From NCBI GenBank assembly GCA_009837205.1, contig VXTZ01000012.1:1-64000 (forward strand): a DNA stretch of 64,000 bases. Reading direction: 5' to 3'. Under the pieces are notes generated by a model that had not been told where the DNA came from, did not search any database, and worked only from the letters and a program-made list of their open reading frames with translations. Below are positions 52,937 through 64,000 of the stretch, in pieces. The translations under genes and the position numbers were made by a program. Each line of letters starts with the position of its first letter. The stretch's first letter is position 1. This DNA is from Candidatus Dadabacteria bacterium. Its GTDB lineage: Bacteria > Desulfobacterota_D > UBA1144 > Nemesobacterales > Nemesobacteraceae.

Positions 52937-54858
52937 ACCGTTACCTCCATCCACCTATAGGGATCGTTCTCCCCGGCGACGATTTCGATAAAATCATCTA
53001 CAGGCAACGCCTCCATGGCGTCCCCGCCGTATTTTCTGGGAGTAACCGTTCCCGTTTCGACCTCCTTGTCTCCTACAACCAGCAGATAGGGAATCTTCAT
53101 TACCTGCGCTTCCCTAACCTTATACCCTAGCTTCTCGTTTCGCAAATCACTGCCGACCCTGATTCCCCGGCGCCGAAGCTCGGCGCAGACTTCCTCGCAG
53201 TACTCGGCCTGGCTCTGTCCCACGGACGCCACCCTCACCTGCTCGGGGCTGAGCCAAAGCGGAAACGCTCCCCCGTAATGTTCTATCAGGATTCCGAAGA
53301 ACCGTTCAATCGAGCCGAATATAGCCCTGTGTATCATTATCGGGGTATGTCTAGCGTTATCATCACCCACAAACTCCATTTCAAATCGCTCGGGCAGGTT
53401 GAAATCTACTTGAATAGTTGAGCACTGCCAAGCCCTGCCTATCACGTCCTTTATTTTAATATCTATTTTGGGACCGTAAAACGCTCCCCCGCCGCTGTCC
53501 ACTCCGTAGGGAAGGCCAACATCCGAGAGGGCCTGCTCGATGGCCTCTATCGACCTCTCCCAGTTCTCCTCGCTTCCGACGAACTTCTCCGGGCGCGTCG
53601 AAAGGAAAATCTCGTAATTATCAAACCCAAAAGTTCTCAGAAAATCCAGAGTGAGGTAAAGCACCTCGGAGACCTCCTCGCGTATCTGGTCGGGTCGGCA
53701 GAATATGTGGGCGTCGTCTTGGGAAAACCCCCTCACCCTCAGAAGACCGTGAAGAACCCCCGAGCGCTCGTACCTGTACACGGTTCCTATCTCTGCCCAC
53801 CTGATCGGCAGGTCCCTGTAGCTTCTTGTTTTTGATTTATACACCAGTATGTGGAAAGGGCAGTTCATGGGCTTTACCTGGTAATCGGAGTTTTCAACTT
53901 CCATGCATGAGAACATGTTCTGCGAGTAGAAGTCCACGTGACCGCTCGTACGCCAGAGATCGAGCTTGGCCATGTGCGGGGTGTAGAGCACCTCGTAACC
54001 CCTGGAGATATGCTCACGCTTCCAGAAATCCTCTATAACGCTCCTTACCTTGGCCCCCCTTGGATGCCAGAGAATAAGACCGGGACCTACCTCATCGTTC
54101 ACGCTGAAGAGATCAAGCTCCCTTCCAAGCTTGCGGTGATCCCTTTTTTTGGCCTCCTCAAGGTCGCGCAGATACTTGCGCAGATCCTTTTTGTCCCAGA
54201 AGGCCGTTCCGTAAATTCTCTGGAGCATCGGGTTGTTCTCGTTACCCCTCCAGTAAGCCCCCGCGGAACTCGTGAGCTTAAAGGCCTTTATGAGCCCCGT
54301 TGAGGGAAGATGCGGTCCCCTGCAGAGGTCATACCAGTCAGTCTGATCGTATATTGTTATCTCCTCCCCTTCGGGAAGATCGTTTATTATCTCCACCTTA
54401 TAGTTCTCCTTTATCCCGGAGAAAGTGGCGACGGCATCCTCTCTGGTGACCGATTTTCTTACAAGAGGGCGGTTTTTCTTTATTACCTCAAGCATTTTCG
54501 CTTCGATATTCTCAAGATCCTCGGGAGTGAAACCTCTTTCGAAATCAAAATCGTAGTAAAAGCCGTTTTCTATCACGGGACCTATGGTGACACGGGCTTC
54601 GGGAAAAAGAGACTGGACGGCTTCGGCTAGAACGTGGGCCGTGGTGTGCCTCAGAAGCCCCAAAGATGCTTCGGTATTGCTTCTTACAGGCAGAAGATTG
54701 CAGTCAGCCTCAAGACGGTGCCAGAAATCAACAACCTGGCCATCTACGACGGCGCCTACAGTGCGCTTGTCCGCGTCAAGCCCCTCTAGCAATTCCCCAA
54801 CAGTGATTCCCGAAGAAAAAGTGCCCTGCTTCCCGTCGATATTTACTTGTATATCCAA
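52933..54858 (-). CDS. thrS: Threonyl-tRNA synthetase
   Basis: 641 residues. It has the N-terminal TGS domain, the editing domain (HTTAHVLAEAVQSLFPEA), and class II motifs in the catalytic core (MNCPFHILVYKS, RVRGFSQDDAHIFC, DFNLPERFEMEFVG). The anticodon domain closes the protein. The likely start is a TTG with AGGGGA upstream. It lies 22 bases after the 3' end of a tRNA-Val gene on the same strand, so the two are probably co-transcribed. infC follows with an overlapping start. Confidence 0.96.
   Translation of the reverse strand: MDIQVNIDGKQGTFSSGITVGELLEGLDADKRTVGAVVDGQVVDFWHRLEADCNLLPVRSNTEASLGLLRHTTAHVLAEAVQSLFPEARVTIGPVIENGFYYDFDFERGFTPEDLENIEAKMLEVIKKNRPLVRKSVTREDAVATFSGIKENYKVEIINDLPEGEEITIYDQTDWYDLCRGPHLPSTGLIKAFKLTSSAGAYWRGNENNPMLQRIYGTAFWDKKDLRKYLRDLEEAKKRDHRKLGRELDLFSVNDEVGPGLILWHPRGAKVRSVIEDFWKREHISRGYEVLYTPHMAKLDLWRTSGHVDFYSQNMFSCMEVENSDYQVKPMNCPFHILVYKSKTRSYRDLPIRWAEIGTVYRYERSGVLHGLLRVRGFSQDDAHIFCRPDQIREEVSEVLYLTLDFLRTFGFDNYEIFLSTRPEKFVGSEENWERSIEAIEQALSDVGLPYGVDSGGGAFYGPKIDIKIKDVIGRAWQCSTIQVDFNLPERFEMEFVGDDNARHTPIMIHRAIFGSIERFFGILIEHYGGAFPLWLSPEQVRVASVGQSQAEYCEEVCAELRRRGIRVGSDLRNEKLGYKVREAQVMKIPYLLVVGDKEVETGTVTPRKYGGDAMEALPVDDFIEIVAGENDPYRWMEVTV
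52934..52948 (-). promoter_or_regulatory. Ribosome-binding site and AUA start of infC
   Basis: GGAGG at 52948-52944 is followed after seven bases by ATA (52936-52934). The ATA overlaps the thrS stop TAG (52935-52933). No ATG, TTG or ATT fits this ribosome-binding site in the IF-3 frame. Confidence 0.6.
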
Positions 54859-54880
54859 CCGATTCGTCCCCTAGACTCTA

Positions 54881-54955
54881 TGGTGAGCACGGCAGGATTT
54901 GAACCTGCGACCCCTTGCACGTCAAGCAAGTGCTCTGCCACTGAGCTACGTGCTC
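54881..54955 (-). tRNA. tRNA-Val (anticodon GAC)
   Basis: 75 bases on the minus strand with CCA encoded. The acceptor GAGCACG pairs with CGTGCTC. The D-arm is GCTC/GAGC with GG in the loop, and the anticodon stem is CTTGC/GCAAG with loop TTGACGT, giving anticodon GAC. The T-arm is GCAGG/CCTGC with loop TTCAAAT. It lies upstream of thrS. Confidence 0.97.
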
Positions 54956-54966
54956 AAAAACCTGAT

Positions 54967-54994
54967 ATTGTCTTTAATTATCGCATATTGTCAA
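54967..54994 (-). promoter_or_regulatory. Promoter of tRNA-Val and probably thrS
   Basis: Minus-strand TTGACA (54994-54989), a 16-base spacer and GACAAT (54972-54967). The -10 ends 11 bases before the mature tRNA 5' end. Confidence 0.65.
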
Positions 54995-55078
54995 TAACTG
55001 CGGGGTGGCTTGAGAATAGCAACGGTTTCGGGTAGTTTCACCATTCAGTCAAAGCGTCCCGCAAAAATCGGGAATCAA

Positions 55079-55980
55079 GTGGCGGAACCATTCGCAAAAC
55101 GATACTCAGCACGGACTTCATCGGATTCGCAGAACCCACCAGAGGCAAGGTAAGAGACATCTACGATCTCGGCGAGCGCATCCTGATGATAGCCACCGAC
55201 CGCATCTCCGCCTTTGACGTGATACTCCCAAACGGAATACCCTCAAAAGGTGAGGTGCTGAACCGAATCTCGGAGTTCTGGTTCTGGAAAACAGAGCATA
55301 TAATCCCGAACCACCTGATCTCAACGGACCCCGAGGATTTTCCCGATCCCTTCGGGGACCATGCCAAGGTACTCTCGGGCCGCTCAATGCTCGTGAAAAA
55401 GACCGACCCGCTTCCCGTGGAGTGCGTAGTGAGAGGTTACATAAGCGGTTCGGGGTGGGAGGAATACAAAAAAACCGGTTCTGTCTGCGCAATACCCCTC
55501 GGGGAAGATCTCGTTGAGTCGCAGAAGCTTCCGGAACCCATCTTCACCCCGTCAACCAAGGCCGAGCAGGGAACCCATGACGAAAACATAACGTTCGGGA
55601 GAGTACGCGATATGATAGGCGGGGAACTCGCAGGCAGGGTACGGGACACAAGTATCGAAATCTACACTGCCGCCGCCAGAATAGCCGAGGAGAAGGGAAT
55701 CATAATAGCCGATACAAAATTCGAGTTCGGGATAGACCGCGACACCGAAGAGCTCATCCTGATAGACGAAGCCCTGACGCCGGATTCCTCAAGATTCTGG
55801 CCCCTGGCGGACTATGCTCCCGGTGGACCGCAGACAAGTTTTGACAAGCAGTTCGTAAGGGATCACCTCAAGCAAACGGGCTGGGACAGAAATCCCCCGG
55901 CTCCCGAGCTTCCACCCGACATAGTAAGGAAAACAAGCGAAAAGTATCTTGAGATGCTCAGGCTTTTCTGCGGAGGATAG
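55079..55980 (+). CDS. purC: SAICAR synthetase, start codon not resolved
   Basis: The conserved protein is visible from about 55099: [20 protein letters not shown], then [34 protein letters not shown], and [17 protein letters not shown]. This is the long PurC type. The ATP-binding [10 protein letters not shown] lies before the first in-frame ATG (55186), so that ATG is too late. No ATG, GTG or TTG lies upstream in frame before the stop at 55033. A GTG at 55079 is one frame off; one extra A in the A4 run at 55095-55098 would join it smoothly. Otherwise an ATT at 55090 could serve. The enzyme acts in purine synthesis. Confidence 0.88.
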
Positions 55981-55984
55981 AGTT

Positions 55985-56161
55985 TTGGGAAAGACGAATT
56001 CTCCATGCAACGGCATATGCATAATGGACGAGGACACGGGGCTCTGCGTCGGATGTCTTCGCACAAGCGACGAGATAGCAGGCTGGGAGGATTATTCAGA
56101 CGAGCAGAGAGCGGAAGTCATGCGTGAAATAACGCAGCGGGAAGCGGAGCAGAACCAGTGA
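55985..56161 (+). CDS. DUF1289 small cysteine-rich protein
   Basis: 58 residues from the TTG at 55985, seven bases after GGAGG. The family pattern is complete: SPCNGICIMDEDTGLCVGCL, then RTSDEIAGW. The four Cys probably bind metal. The function of DUF1289 proteins is unknown. It starts five bases after purC and overlaps the next gene in a GTGA arrangement. Confidence 0.88.
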   Translation: MGKTNSPCNGICIMDEDTGLCVGCLRTSDEIAGWEDYSDEQRAEVMREITQREAEQNQ

Positions 56162-56970
56162 AGACCGTCAGCATCCTTGGCTGCGGCTGGCTCGGAGAGC
56201 CGCTCGCGCTCTCTCTTAAGGAAGCGGGTTTTTCTGTAAGAGGATCGGTTAGAAAACCCGAAGCAAGCCCCGCCCTTTTGGAAAAGGGGATAGAACCCTA
56301 CCTTATAGATATAGCCCCGGAGGTAAACGCAGAGAGAGCGGATGAATTTTTCTCTTCTGATGTTCTTTTCATAAATTTTCCCCCCGAGCGAAGAGACGAC
56401 ATCGAGACCTACCATAAAAAGCAGATCGAAAATCTCATCGAAGCGATACCGAGCCCCCGAGGAAAAATGGTCATTTTCGCCAGTTCAACCTCGGTATACC
56501 CGAACACAAACGGAGTCGTGAGGGAAGAGGACTCCCTCCATCCCGACAAGCCGTCGGGAAAGGCTCTTCTGGGAGTGGAGAGGCTTTTAATGGATAATCC
56601 TGAATTCGATACGACCGTGATACGTTTTTCAGGACTCATAGGCTACGACAGGGCTCCCATAAAATCGATAAGAAGAAAAAAACTGGTGCTAAACCCCGAC
56701 TGCCCCCTTAACCTCATACACCGCGACGACTGCATAGGAATCGTCCGAAGCGTAATAGATCTTGATGTGAGAAACACTGTGCTTAACGCCACCTGCGACG
56801 AGCACCCAACAAGAAAGGAGTACTACTCGCGCGAAGCCCAAAAATACGGAATCCCCCCGCCGCTTTTCGAAACGGAAAATCCCCCGCAGTACAAGATAGT
56901 CTCGAACGAAAGACTGAAGAGAACGCTCGGGTACAGGCTCATTTACCCGGATCCGCTTGGCATGCCCTGA
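56158..56970 (+). CDS. NAD(P)-binding epimerase/SDR-like protein (YeeZ-like)
   Basis: 270 residues. The Rossmann motif is SILGCGWLGEPLALSL. There is no classic YxxxK; the central strand has VIFASSTSVYPNTNGVVREE, as in extended SDR and epimerase-like proteins of the YeeZ group. The substrate is unknown. The GTG start overlaps the DUF1289 stop, so the genes purC, DUF1289 and this one probably form one transcript. Confidence 0.78.
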   Translation: MKTVSILGCGWLGEPLALSLKEAGFSVRGSVRKPEASPALLEKGIEPYLIDIAPEVNAERADEFFSSDVLFINFPPERRDDIETYHKKQIENLIEAIPSPRGKMVIFASSTSVYPNTNGVVREEDSLHPDKPSGKALLGVERLLMDNPEFDTTVIRFSGLIGYDRAPIKSIRRKKLVLNPDCPLNLIHRDDCIGIVRSVIDLDVRNTVLNATCDEHPTRKEYYSREAQKYGIPPPLFETENPPQYKIVSNERLKRTLGYRLIYPDPLGMP

Positions 56971-57147
56971 AAGAATGGACAGACTCCGCGACAATCGACG
57001 GAATTTGAAAACTGTTGAGAAAAACCTTAAAAAAAGGGAAAATAAACAGAAGTGAGACGCCAAGTTGTACAGTATTGGTTTTGGGTGGATGCCATAGAAT
57101 TTCTAAACACGAAACGTAATTTCTCCCGCGCGGCAGCCTAGGTGCCT

Positions 57148-58119
57148 ATGGACGGAATCAGGGAACTCGAACTTGAGAACATAGAAGCGGTAAAGGTCCT
57201 CTACGGGGAACTTAACTCGAATCTCAAGGAAATAGAGAATGAATTCGACATAAGCATCCACACTCGGGGCAACAAAATCACTCTCAAGGGAAACGAGGAG
57301 AGGACCGCTGAGGCGGGCATGCTCATGGGGCAGATGTACTCTCTTATAGAGAAGGGGTACGTTCTCCAGCCTTCGGACATAAAGATAGCGAAAAGGCTTC
57401 TAAGCCAGAAAGACGCCTCTCTCGAAGAGATATTCCTCGACACGGTCTGCATATCCGTACGGAAAAAAATAATAAGCCCCAAGACAATAAACCAAAAACT
57501 CTACATCGACGCCATAAGAAGAAACGACATGGTGTTCGGCATAGGACCAGCGGGAACGGGGAAAACCTATCTGGCGATGGCGATGGCCGTCTCGGCGTTT
57601 ACAAACAAGAAAGTAAACAGAATAGTGCTCGCTCGGCCCGCCGTGGAGGCGGGAGAAAAACTGGGATTTCTCCCCGGCGACCTCCAGGAAAAGGTGAATC
57701 CGTACCTGCGACCCCTTTTCGACGCTCTTTACGACATGATGGATTTTGAGAAGGCAAACAGGCTGATTGAGAAAAACATGATTGAAATCGTCCCGATAGC
57801 CTACATGAGGGGAAGAACACTGAATGACGCATTCATAATTCTCGATGAAGCGCAGAACACGACAGCGATACAGATGAAGATGTTTCTTACAAGGCTCGGA
57901 TTCGGTTCAAAAACGGTCATAACGGGAGACATTACCCAGATAGACCTTGCCAGGGATCAGAACTCTGGGCTGATCGAAGCCATGAACATCCTCTCCGGAA
58001 TAAAGGGAATAGAGTTCGTCAACTTCTCGAAAACTGACGTCATAAGGCATCCTCTCGTAATGAAAATAATAGACGCGTACGAAAAAATTAAGGATAATGT
58101 CAGCGGACGTACCCCCTAA
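57148..58119 (+). CDS. PhoH-family ATPase
   Basis: 323 residues from the ATG at 57148; a GTG two codons earlier is possible. The N-terminal part resembles a KH-like domain (ISIHTRGNKITLKGNEERT). Walker A is GIGPAGTGKTYLAMAM and Walker B is FIILDEAQNTTAIQMK. PhoH-like ATPases are linked to RNA metabolism, often together with the RNase YbeY. Here the following gene is a small lipoprotein instead of ybeY. Confidence 0.92.
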   Translation: MDGIRELELENIEAVKVLYGELNSNLKEIENEFDISIHTRGNKITLKGNEERTAEAGMLMGQMYSLIEKGYVLQPSDIKIAKRLLSQKDASLEEIFLDTVCISVRKKIISPKTINQKLYIDAIRRNDMVFGIGPAGTGKTYLAMAMAVSAFTNKKVNRIVLARPAVEAGEKLGFLPGDLQEKVNPYLRPLFDALYDMMDFEKANRLIEKNMIEIVPIAYMRGRTLNDAFIILDEAQNTTAIQMKMFLTRLGFGSKTVITGDITQIDLARDQNSGLIEAMNILSGIKGIEFVNFSKTDVIRHPLVMKIIDAYEKIKDNVSGRTP

Positions 58120-58132
58120 CAGGAGAAAACAG

Positions 58133-58522
58133 ATGAAAACACTCGCCGCCTTTCTTCTCGCAGCCATGCTTCTTGCTCCCTCGTGCAAAAGATGGGAAAA
58201 TCCGGCAACTTCAATGATCTCGGCTGACAAATCCGTAGTGGTTCTCGTGCTTAATCCTTCGGTATACACGATGCAGGAAGTGCGCGTCAAAGGAAAGGTG
58301 TGGGAGATTGAAACGATAGGGGAACCGGCAAAATCAGCGACTTTTAAGCTCGCCGACAGCGACGGAAACTACATAACTGTCGTCTGGGAAAAAGAACTCT
58401 CTTTTGCCGAGGGGGACATAGTAGAAGCTGCAGGCCTTTTCGACAGCAACTTCATCTCATCTGAGAACAGGTTCGACCCCAAGCTTGCGGCGCAGTCGAT
58501 CGAGGTTCTCAAAGAGGACTAA
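58133..58522 (+). CDS. Small lipoprotein with probable OB fold
   Basis: 129 residues from the ATG at 58133, eight bases after AGGAG. A lipoprotein signal peptide (FLLAAMLLAPSC) is followed by a beta-rich domain (VRVKGKVWEIETIG, ATFKLADSDGNYITVVW, EGDIVEAAGLF), the pattern of a tRNA_anti-like or CcmE-like OB fold. There is no recognisable active site. It follows phoH closely, and its stop abuts the convergent purA stop with no gap. The function is unknown. Confidence 0.72.
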   Translation: MKTLAAFLLAAMLLAPSCKRWENPATSMISADKSVVVLVLNPSVYTMQEVRVKGKVWEIETIGEPAKSATFKLADSDGNYITVVWEKELSFAEGDIVEAAGLFDSNFISSENRFDPKLAAQSIEVLKED

Positions 58523-61078
<2,556 letters not shown>

Positions 61079-61086
<8 letters not shown>

Positions 61087-62677
61087 CTGAAAAACTGACT
61101 TGGGTTACCGAAATAATATTCTCTACGGTCAAAATCTCCTGGATAACTTCTTCACTAACCTCGGTATCGACGTTCGTAAAAACTATGGCTTCCCCGCCGG
61201 CGGATTTTCTTCCAAGGTGCATCCGCCCGATGTTTACGCCGTTTTTCCCGAGGACAGAACACATGGAACCTATGAAGCCCGGGCGGTCATAGTTGTGGCT
61301 CACAAGCAGGAATCCCTCGGGAACGACGTCGATATCGACCCCGTTCACCTTGACTATCCTTCCGTGGTTCCCGCTGAAAACGCTTCCCGAAATTTCGTTG
61401 GTCGCCTCGCGGGTCGTAACAGTTACGGTAATGAGACTTGTGTACTGGCTCATGGCCGCGGATTTTGACTCCACCACCTTTATTTTTCTTTCCTCGGCTA
61501 TCGACGGAGCGTTAACGTAGGTCACCGAGATATCCATTATGTGCGAGAGAAAGCCTTTCAGCACGGAAACCGTCAGGTAGCTGCAGTCCATTTCGGCCGC
61601 CTCTCCCTCGTAAGTCACCTCTACAGTGCGAACCGCGCCCTTGCAGAGCTGCCCGTGAAGACTGCCTATCTTCTCGCAGATTGACATGTACGGCCTCATG
61701 ACGGCAAGCTGCTCCGTTGTAAGAGACGGCATATTAACCGCGTTTCTGACTACCCCTTTCTGCGCGAAATCTATAAGCTGCTCCGCCATGGTGGTCCCGA
61801 CCTTTATCTGCGCCTCTTCCGTTGAAGCGCCTAGATGCGGGGTGAGCACTATGTTCTCATCGACCGAGAGAACAGGGTTTTCGGGATCTATGGGCTCTGA
61901 AGTGTAAACGTCAAACGCCGCTCCTCCCACCTTGCCTTCGAGGAGGGCCTCGGCCATGTCCGCCTCGTTCACTATCCCCCCCCTGGCGCAGTTAATCACT
62001 ATCACCCCTTCTTTCATCTTCTCAAAAGATTCAGAGTCCACGAGATCCCTCGTCTCGTCCGTTAGGGGCGTGTGCACCGTTATAACGTCCGAGCGGCGGA
62101 AAAGCTCATCCAGGGAGACAAGCTCGATGCTGAGCTTCTTCGCGGCTTCCTTGCTTAGGTAAGGATCGTACGCGATCGCCTTCATCTTAAGACCCATAGC
62201 ACGCTCTGCCACCAGCTTTCCTATGTTTCCGAGGCCCACAAGACCTATCGTCTTTCCATAGACCTCAACTCCCTTGTACTTGTTCCTCTCCCACTTGCCT
62301 GATTTTATCGAGGAGTGGGCCTGGGGAATCCTTCTGGCAAGGGAAAGCAGCAAGGTGATGGTGTGCTCCGCAGTGGTTATCGAGTTTGACTCGGGGGTGT
62401 TCATAACGGCCACCCCGTTTCTGGTCGCAGCGTCAAGGTCTATATTGTCTATCCCTATTCCGGCGCGTCCTATGATCCGAAGCCTGCCACCCGAAGCCTC
62501 TATGACTTCCTTTGTAACCTTCGTAGCACTTCTTACCACGAGGCCTTCATAGTCCTTTATTATATCGATAAGCTCGCCGGGAGAGATGCCTTTTCTCTCG
62601 TCGACCTCTACCCCCTCGGCGGCCTTAAGAAGCTCAAGACCCTGCTTAGCAAGTCCGTCGGTTATCAGTATTTTCAA
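61079..62677 (-). CDS. serA: D-3-phosphoglycerate dehydrogenase
   Basis: 532 residues from the TTG at 62677, seven bases after GGAGG; a longer frame upstream lacks one. The NAD-binding domain has TIGLVGLGNIGKLVAERA. The catalytic Arg is in NCARGGIVNE and the His in LTPHLGASTEEAQ. The long C-terminal region has the intervening domain and an ACT domain (NYDRPGFIGSMCSVLGKNGV). It makes phosphohydroxypyruvate in serine synthesis. It is the first gene of the leftward operon. Confidence 0.95.
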
Positions 62678-62837
62678 GAAATTCCTCCGGGATGGCGGGA
62701 TAAAAACCACTAAGATAATAGTTAAACGAAAGACAATGTCAATCAGCCGGACCGCGTTTTCGGAGCGGGCAAGCGGAACCCGCAGGGAAGCGCGAAATTG
62801 TTAAAAACCGCGATTTGGGTTACCCTAACCTGCCGTA

Positions 62838-63599
62838 ATGAAAGAAGAAACCGGCATGAATTTTCTTGAGCACGCAGAAGAACTTAGAAAAAGAATCATA
62901 TATTCCCTGATTCCGATACTTGTGTTCTTCGTCCCCTGCTACATTTTCTCAAAGCATCTCTTCGACCTGCTCATGGGACCCATAATAAGGAGCCTGCCCG
63001 AGGGAAGCTCCCTCATATTCACACGCCCGGCCGAGGGGTTTCTTACCTATCTCAAGGTATCGCTGTTTTTCTCCCTCTTCCTTTCTGTTCCGTTCATTCT
63101 CTATAACGTCTGGCATTTCGTTTCCCCCGCGCTCTACAAGAAGGAAAAAAGGGTCGTTATTCCGCTTGTCACGTTCGGAACGCTGTTTTTCATCATCGGC
63201 GCGCTTTTCTGCTACTTCATCGCCGCCCCCCAGGGACTCCGGTTTCTGCTCGGCGAATACACAACCCAGTACGTAAAGGCGTTTCCCAGCATAAAGGAGG
63301 CGCTATCGTTTCTTACAGCGCTTATGATAGGTTTCGGGCTCGTGTTCGAGTTTCCGCTTATAGTCTTCATCCTCTCCAGGCTCGGGCTTGTAACGGCGGG
63401 ATTTCTCGCGAGGAACAGAAAATACGCGTTTTTGATAAACGCCATTCTCGCCGCTTTCATAACACCTACTACAGACGCCGTATCGATGATGTTCATGCTC
63501 ATTCCTCTTTTCATCTTCTACGAGCTTGGAATAATTATCGCAAAGATATTCGCAAAGAAAAAACCTGAAACAGAACCGGCCGGAGAGGAATTTGGTTAA
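62838..63599 (+). CDS. tatC: Sec-independent protein translocase TatC
   Basis: 253 residues with six membrane helices. The start is FLEHAEELRKRIIYS, the family signature for receptor function, and PFILYNVWHFVSPALYKKEK is the next conserved block. An ATG at 62838 is used; the ATG at 62856 is possible. TatC recognises twin-arginine signal peptides. No tatA or tatB is adjacent. The gene after it is an acyl-CoA synthetase. Confidence 0.95.
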   Translation: MKEETGMNFLEHAEELRKRIIYSLIPILVFFVPCYIFSKHLFDLLMGPIIRSLPEGSSLIFTRPAEGFLTYLKVSLFFSLFLSVPFILYNVWHFVSPALYKKEKRVVIPLVTFGTLFFIIGALFCYFIAAPQGLRFLLGEYTTQYVKAFPSIKEALSFLTALMIGFGLVFEFPLIVFILSRLGLVTAGFLARNRKYAFLINAILAAFITPTTDAVSMMFMLIPLFIFYELGIIIAKIFAKKKPETEPAGEEFG

Positions 63600-63658
63600 G
63601 TAAAAAGACCTGACCCTTAACCGAGAATCCCCGCCGCAACGCGGAAAAGGAGAAAAAA

Positions 63659-64000
63659 ATGACAAGAAAAAAACCTAAGGACCTAATGCATCCTGTCACC
63701 TACAAGCGGGAGAACGGGAAATTCGACGTCAACTGGTACCTCAAGGAAGACAGGTCGAACTGGGTGCTTCCCAAGGTGCTTCGCGAACAGGCGAAAAAAC
63801 TGGGCAAAAAGCCCTTTCTTCAGTTCGGATACAGAAAGCCCCTGAGCTTCTACCAGACAAACCGTCTCGCTAACCGCGTGGCAAACGCCCTTTGCGGCCT
63901 CGGGGTGGAAATGGCAAAGATAGTCGCCGTTTACATGCCAAACTCCGATGACCACGTAATAACGTGGTTCGGAATCCTCAAGATGGGAGCCGTGATGGTA
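63659..64000 (+). CDS. AMP-forming acyl-CoA synthetase, 3' partial at window edge
   Basis: 114 residues visible, from an ATG seven bases after AAGGAG to the window end. The N-terminal part of an adenylate-forming ligase is recognised: LREQAKKLGKKPFLQFGYRK, FYQTNRLANRVANALCGLGV, VAVYMPNSDDHVITWFGILK, then MGAVMV. This resembles the fatty-acid or carnitine-CoA ligase branch. The ATP- and acyl-binding motifs lie beyond the window, so the substrate is unknown. Confidence 0.8.
   Translation, partial: MTRKKPKDLMHPVTYKRENGKFDVNWYLKEDRSNWVLPKVLREQAKKLGKKPFLQFGYRKPLSFYQTNRLANRVANALCGLGVEMAKIVAVYMPNSDDHVITWFGILKMGAVMV

Noticed and set aside
55118-55492. 124-residue Arg-rich frame on the minus strand across purC
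   Set aside because: It is the reverse complement of conserved PurC sequence.
55186-55980. purC beginning at the ATG at 55186
   Set aside because: This would remove the conserved ATP-binding [10 protein letters not shown] region, so the ATG is internal.
63631-63641. CCGC-AAC-GCGG hairpin between tatC and the acyl-CoA synthetase
   Set aside because: Four-base stem without a T-run, just before a ribosome-binding site; too weak for a terminator.

Overview
The window is 64 kb of a Gram-negative bacterial chromosome. It has about 60 closely packed protein genes and one tRNA, and I see no rRNA, CRISPR array, insertion sequence or prophage. Gram-negative character is shown by a Tsx-type outer-membrane channel, a SurA-like periplasmic chaperone, a TbpB-type surface-protein barrel, several lipoproteins and a PBP4-type DD-peptidase. 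Respiratory metabolism is shown by NADH dehydrogenase subunits (NuoJKL) and a cytochrome c, and prototrophy by serA, leuB, thrC, hisZ, pyrE, purA, purC and assimilatory cysH. Many genes start with TTG or GTG. The gene mix recalls uncultivated deltaproteobacteria-like or Dadabacteria-like lineages, but that placement is a low-confidence inference.

Layout. 0-8.8 kb: a TbpB-barrel surface protein cut by the window edge, a PmtA-like methyltransferase, polA, dacB, then a leftward set (acyP, an MBL hydrolase, an FtsB-like protein, rsmA). 8.9-17.1 kb: thrC, a GT-C glycosyltransferase, pyrE, a PiT-family permease joined to cysH (probably sulfate uptake and reduction), an LLM flavoenzyme, and a thiolase-fold/DUF35 pair without the expected cysteines. 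17.1-22.2 kb: a leftward rrf2-sufB-sufC-sufD-Rieske operon with a candidate operator, and a cytochrome c. 22.5-26.8 kb: nuoJKL without the rest of nuo, nth, and an unrecognised gene. 26.9-30.7 kb: two acetoacetate-decarboxylase-like paralogs, a small ribbon-helix-helix-like protein and a divergent AmiS/UreI-type channel, bounded by strong terminators on both sides. 30.8-43.8 kb: a large S41 protease, an orphan OppB-type permease, truA, a FAH-family hydrolase, a two-domain trypsin-like lipoprotein broken at a run of nine C, leuB, mfd and a SurA-like isomerase. 43.8-51.8 kb: gcvT-gcvH-gcvP, a Tsx channel beside an NCS2 purine/pyrimidine permease, and an unusual endonuclease-III-like glycosylase. 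51.8-64 kb: tRNA-Val(GAC)-thrS-infC-rpmI-rplT, purC, a DUF1289 protein, an epimerase-like protein, phoH, an OB-type lipoprotein, the leftward serA-hisZ-purA operon, tatC, and the start of an acyl-CoA synthetase.

Most of the window is ordinary housekeeping. The points most worth a second look are: the ADC-paralog/RHH/AmiS module; the C9 frameshift in the double protease, which could be phase variation; an apparent AUA start codon of infC overlapping the thrS stop; the Cys-to-Arg change at the lipobox position of the TbpB-like protein; the missing start codon of purC; the probable leaderless gcvT transcript; and the Cys-less thiolase/DUF35 pair.
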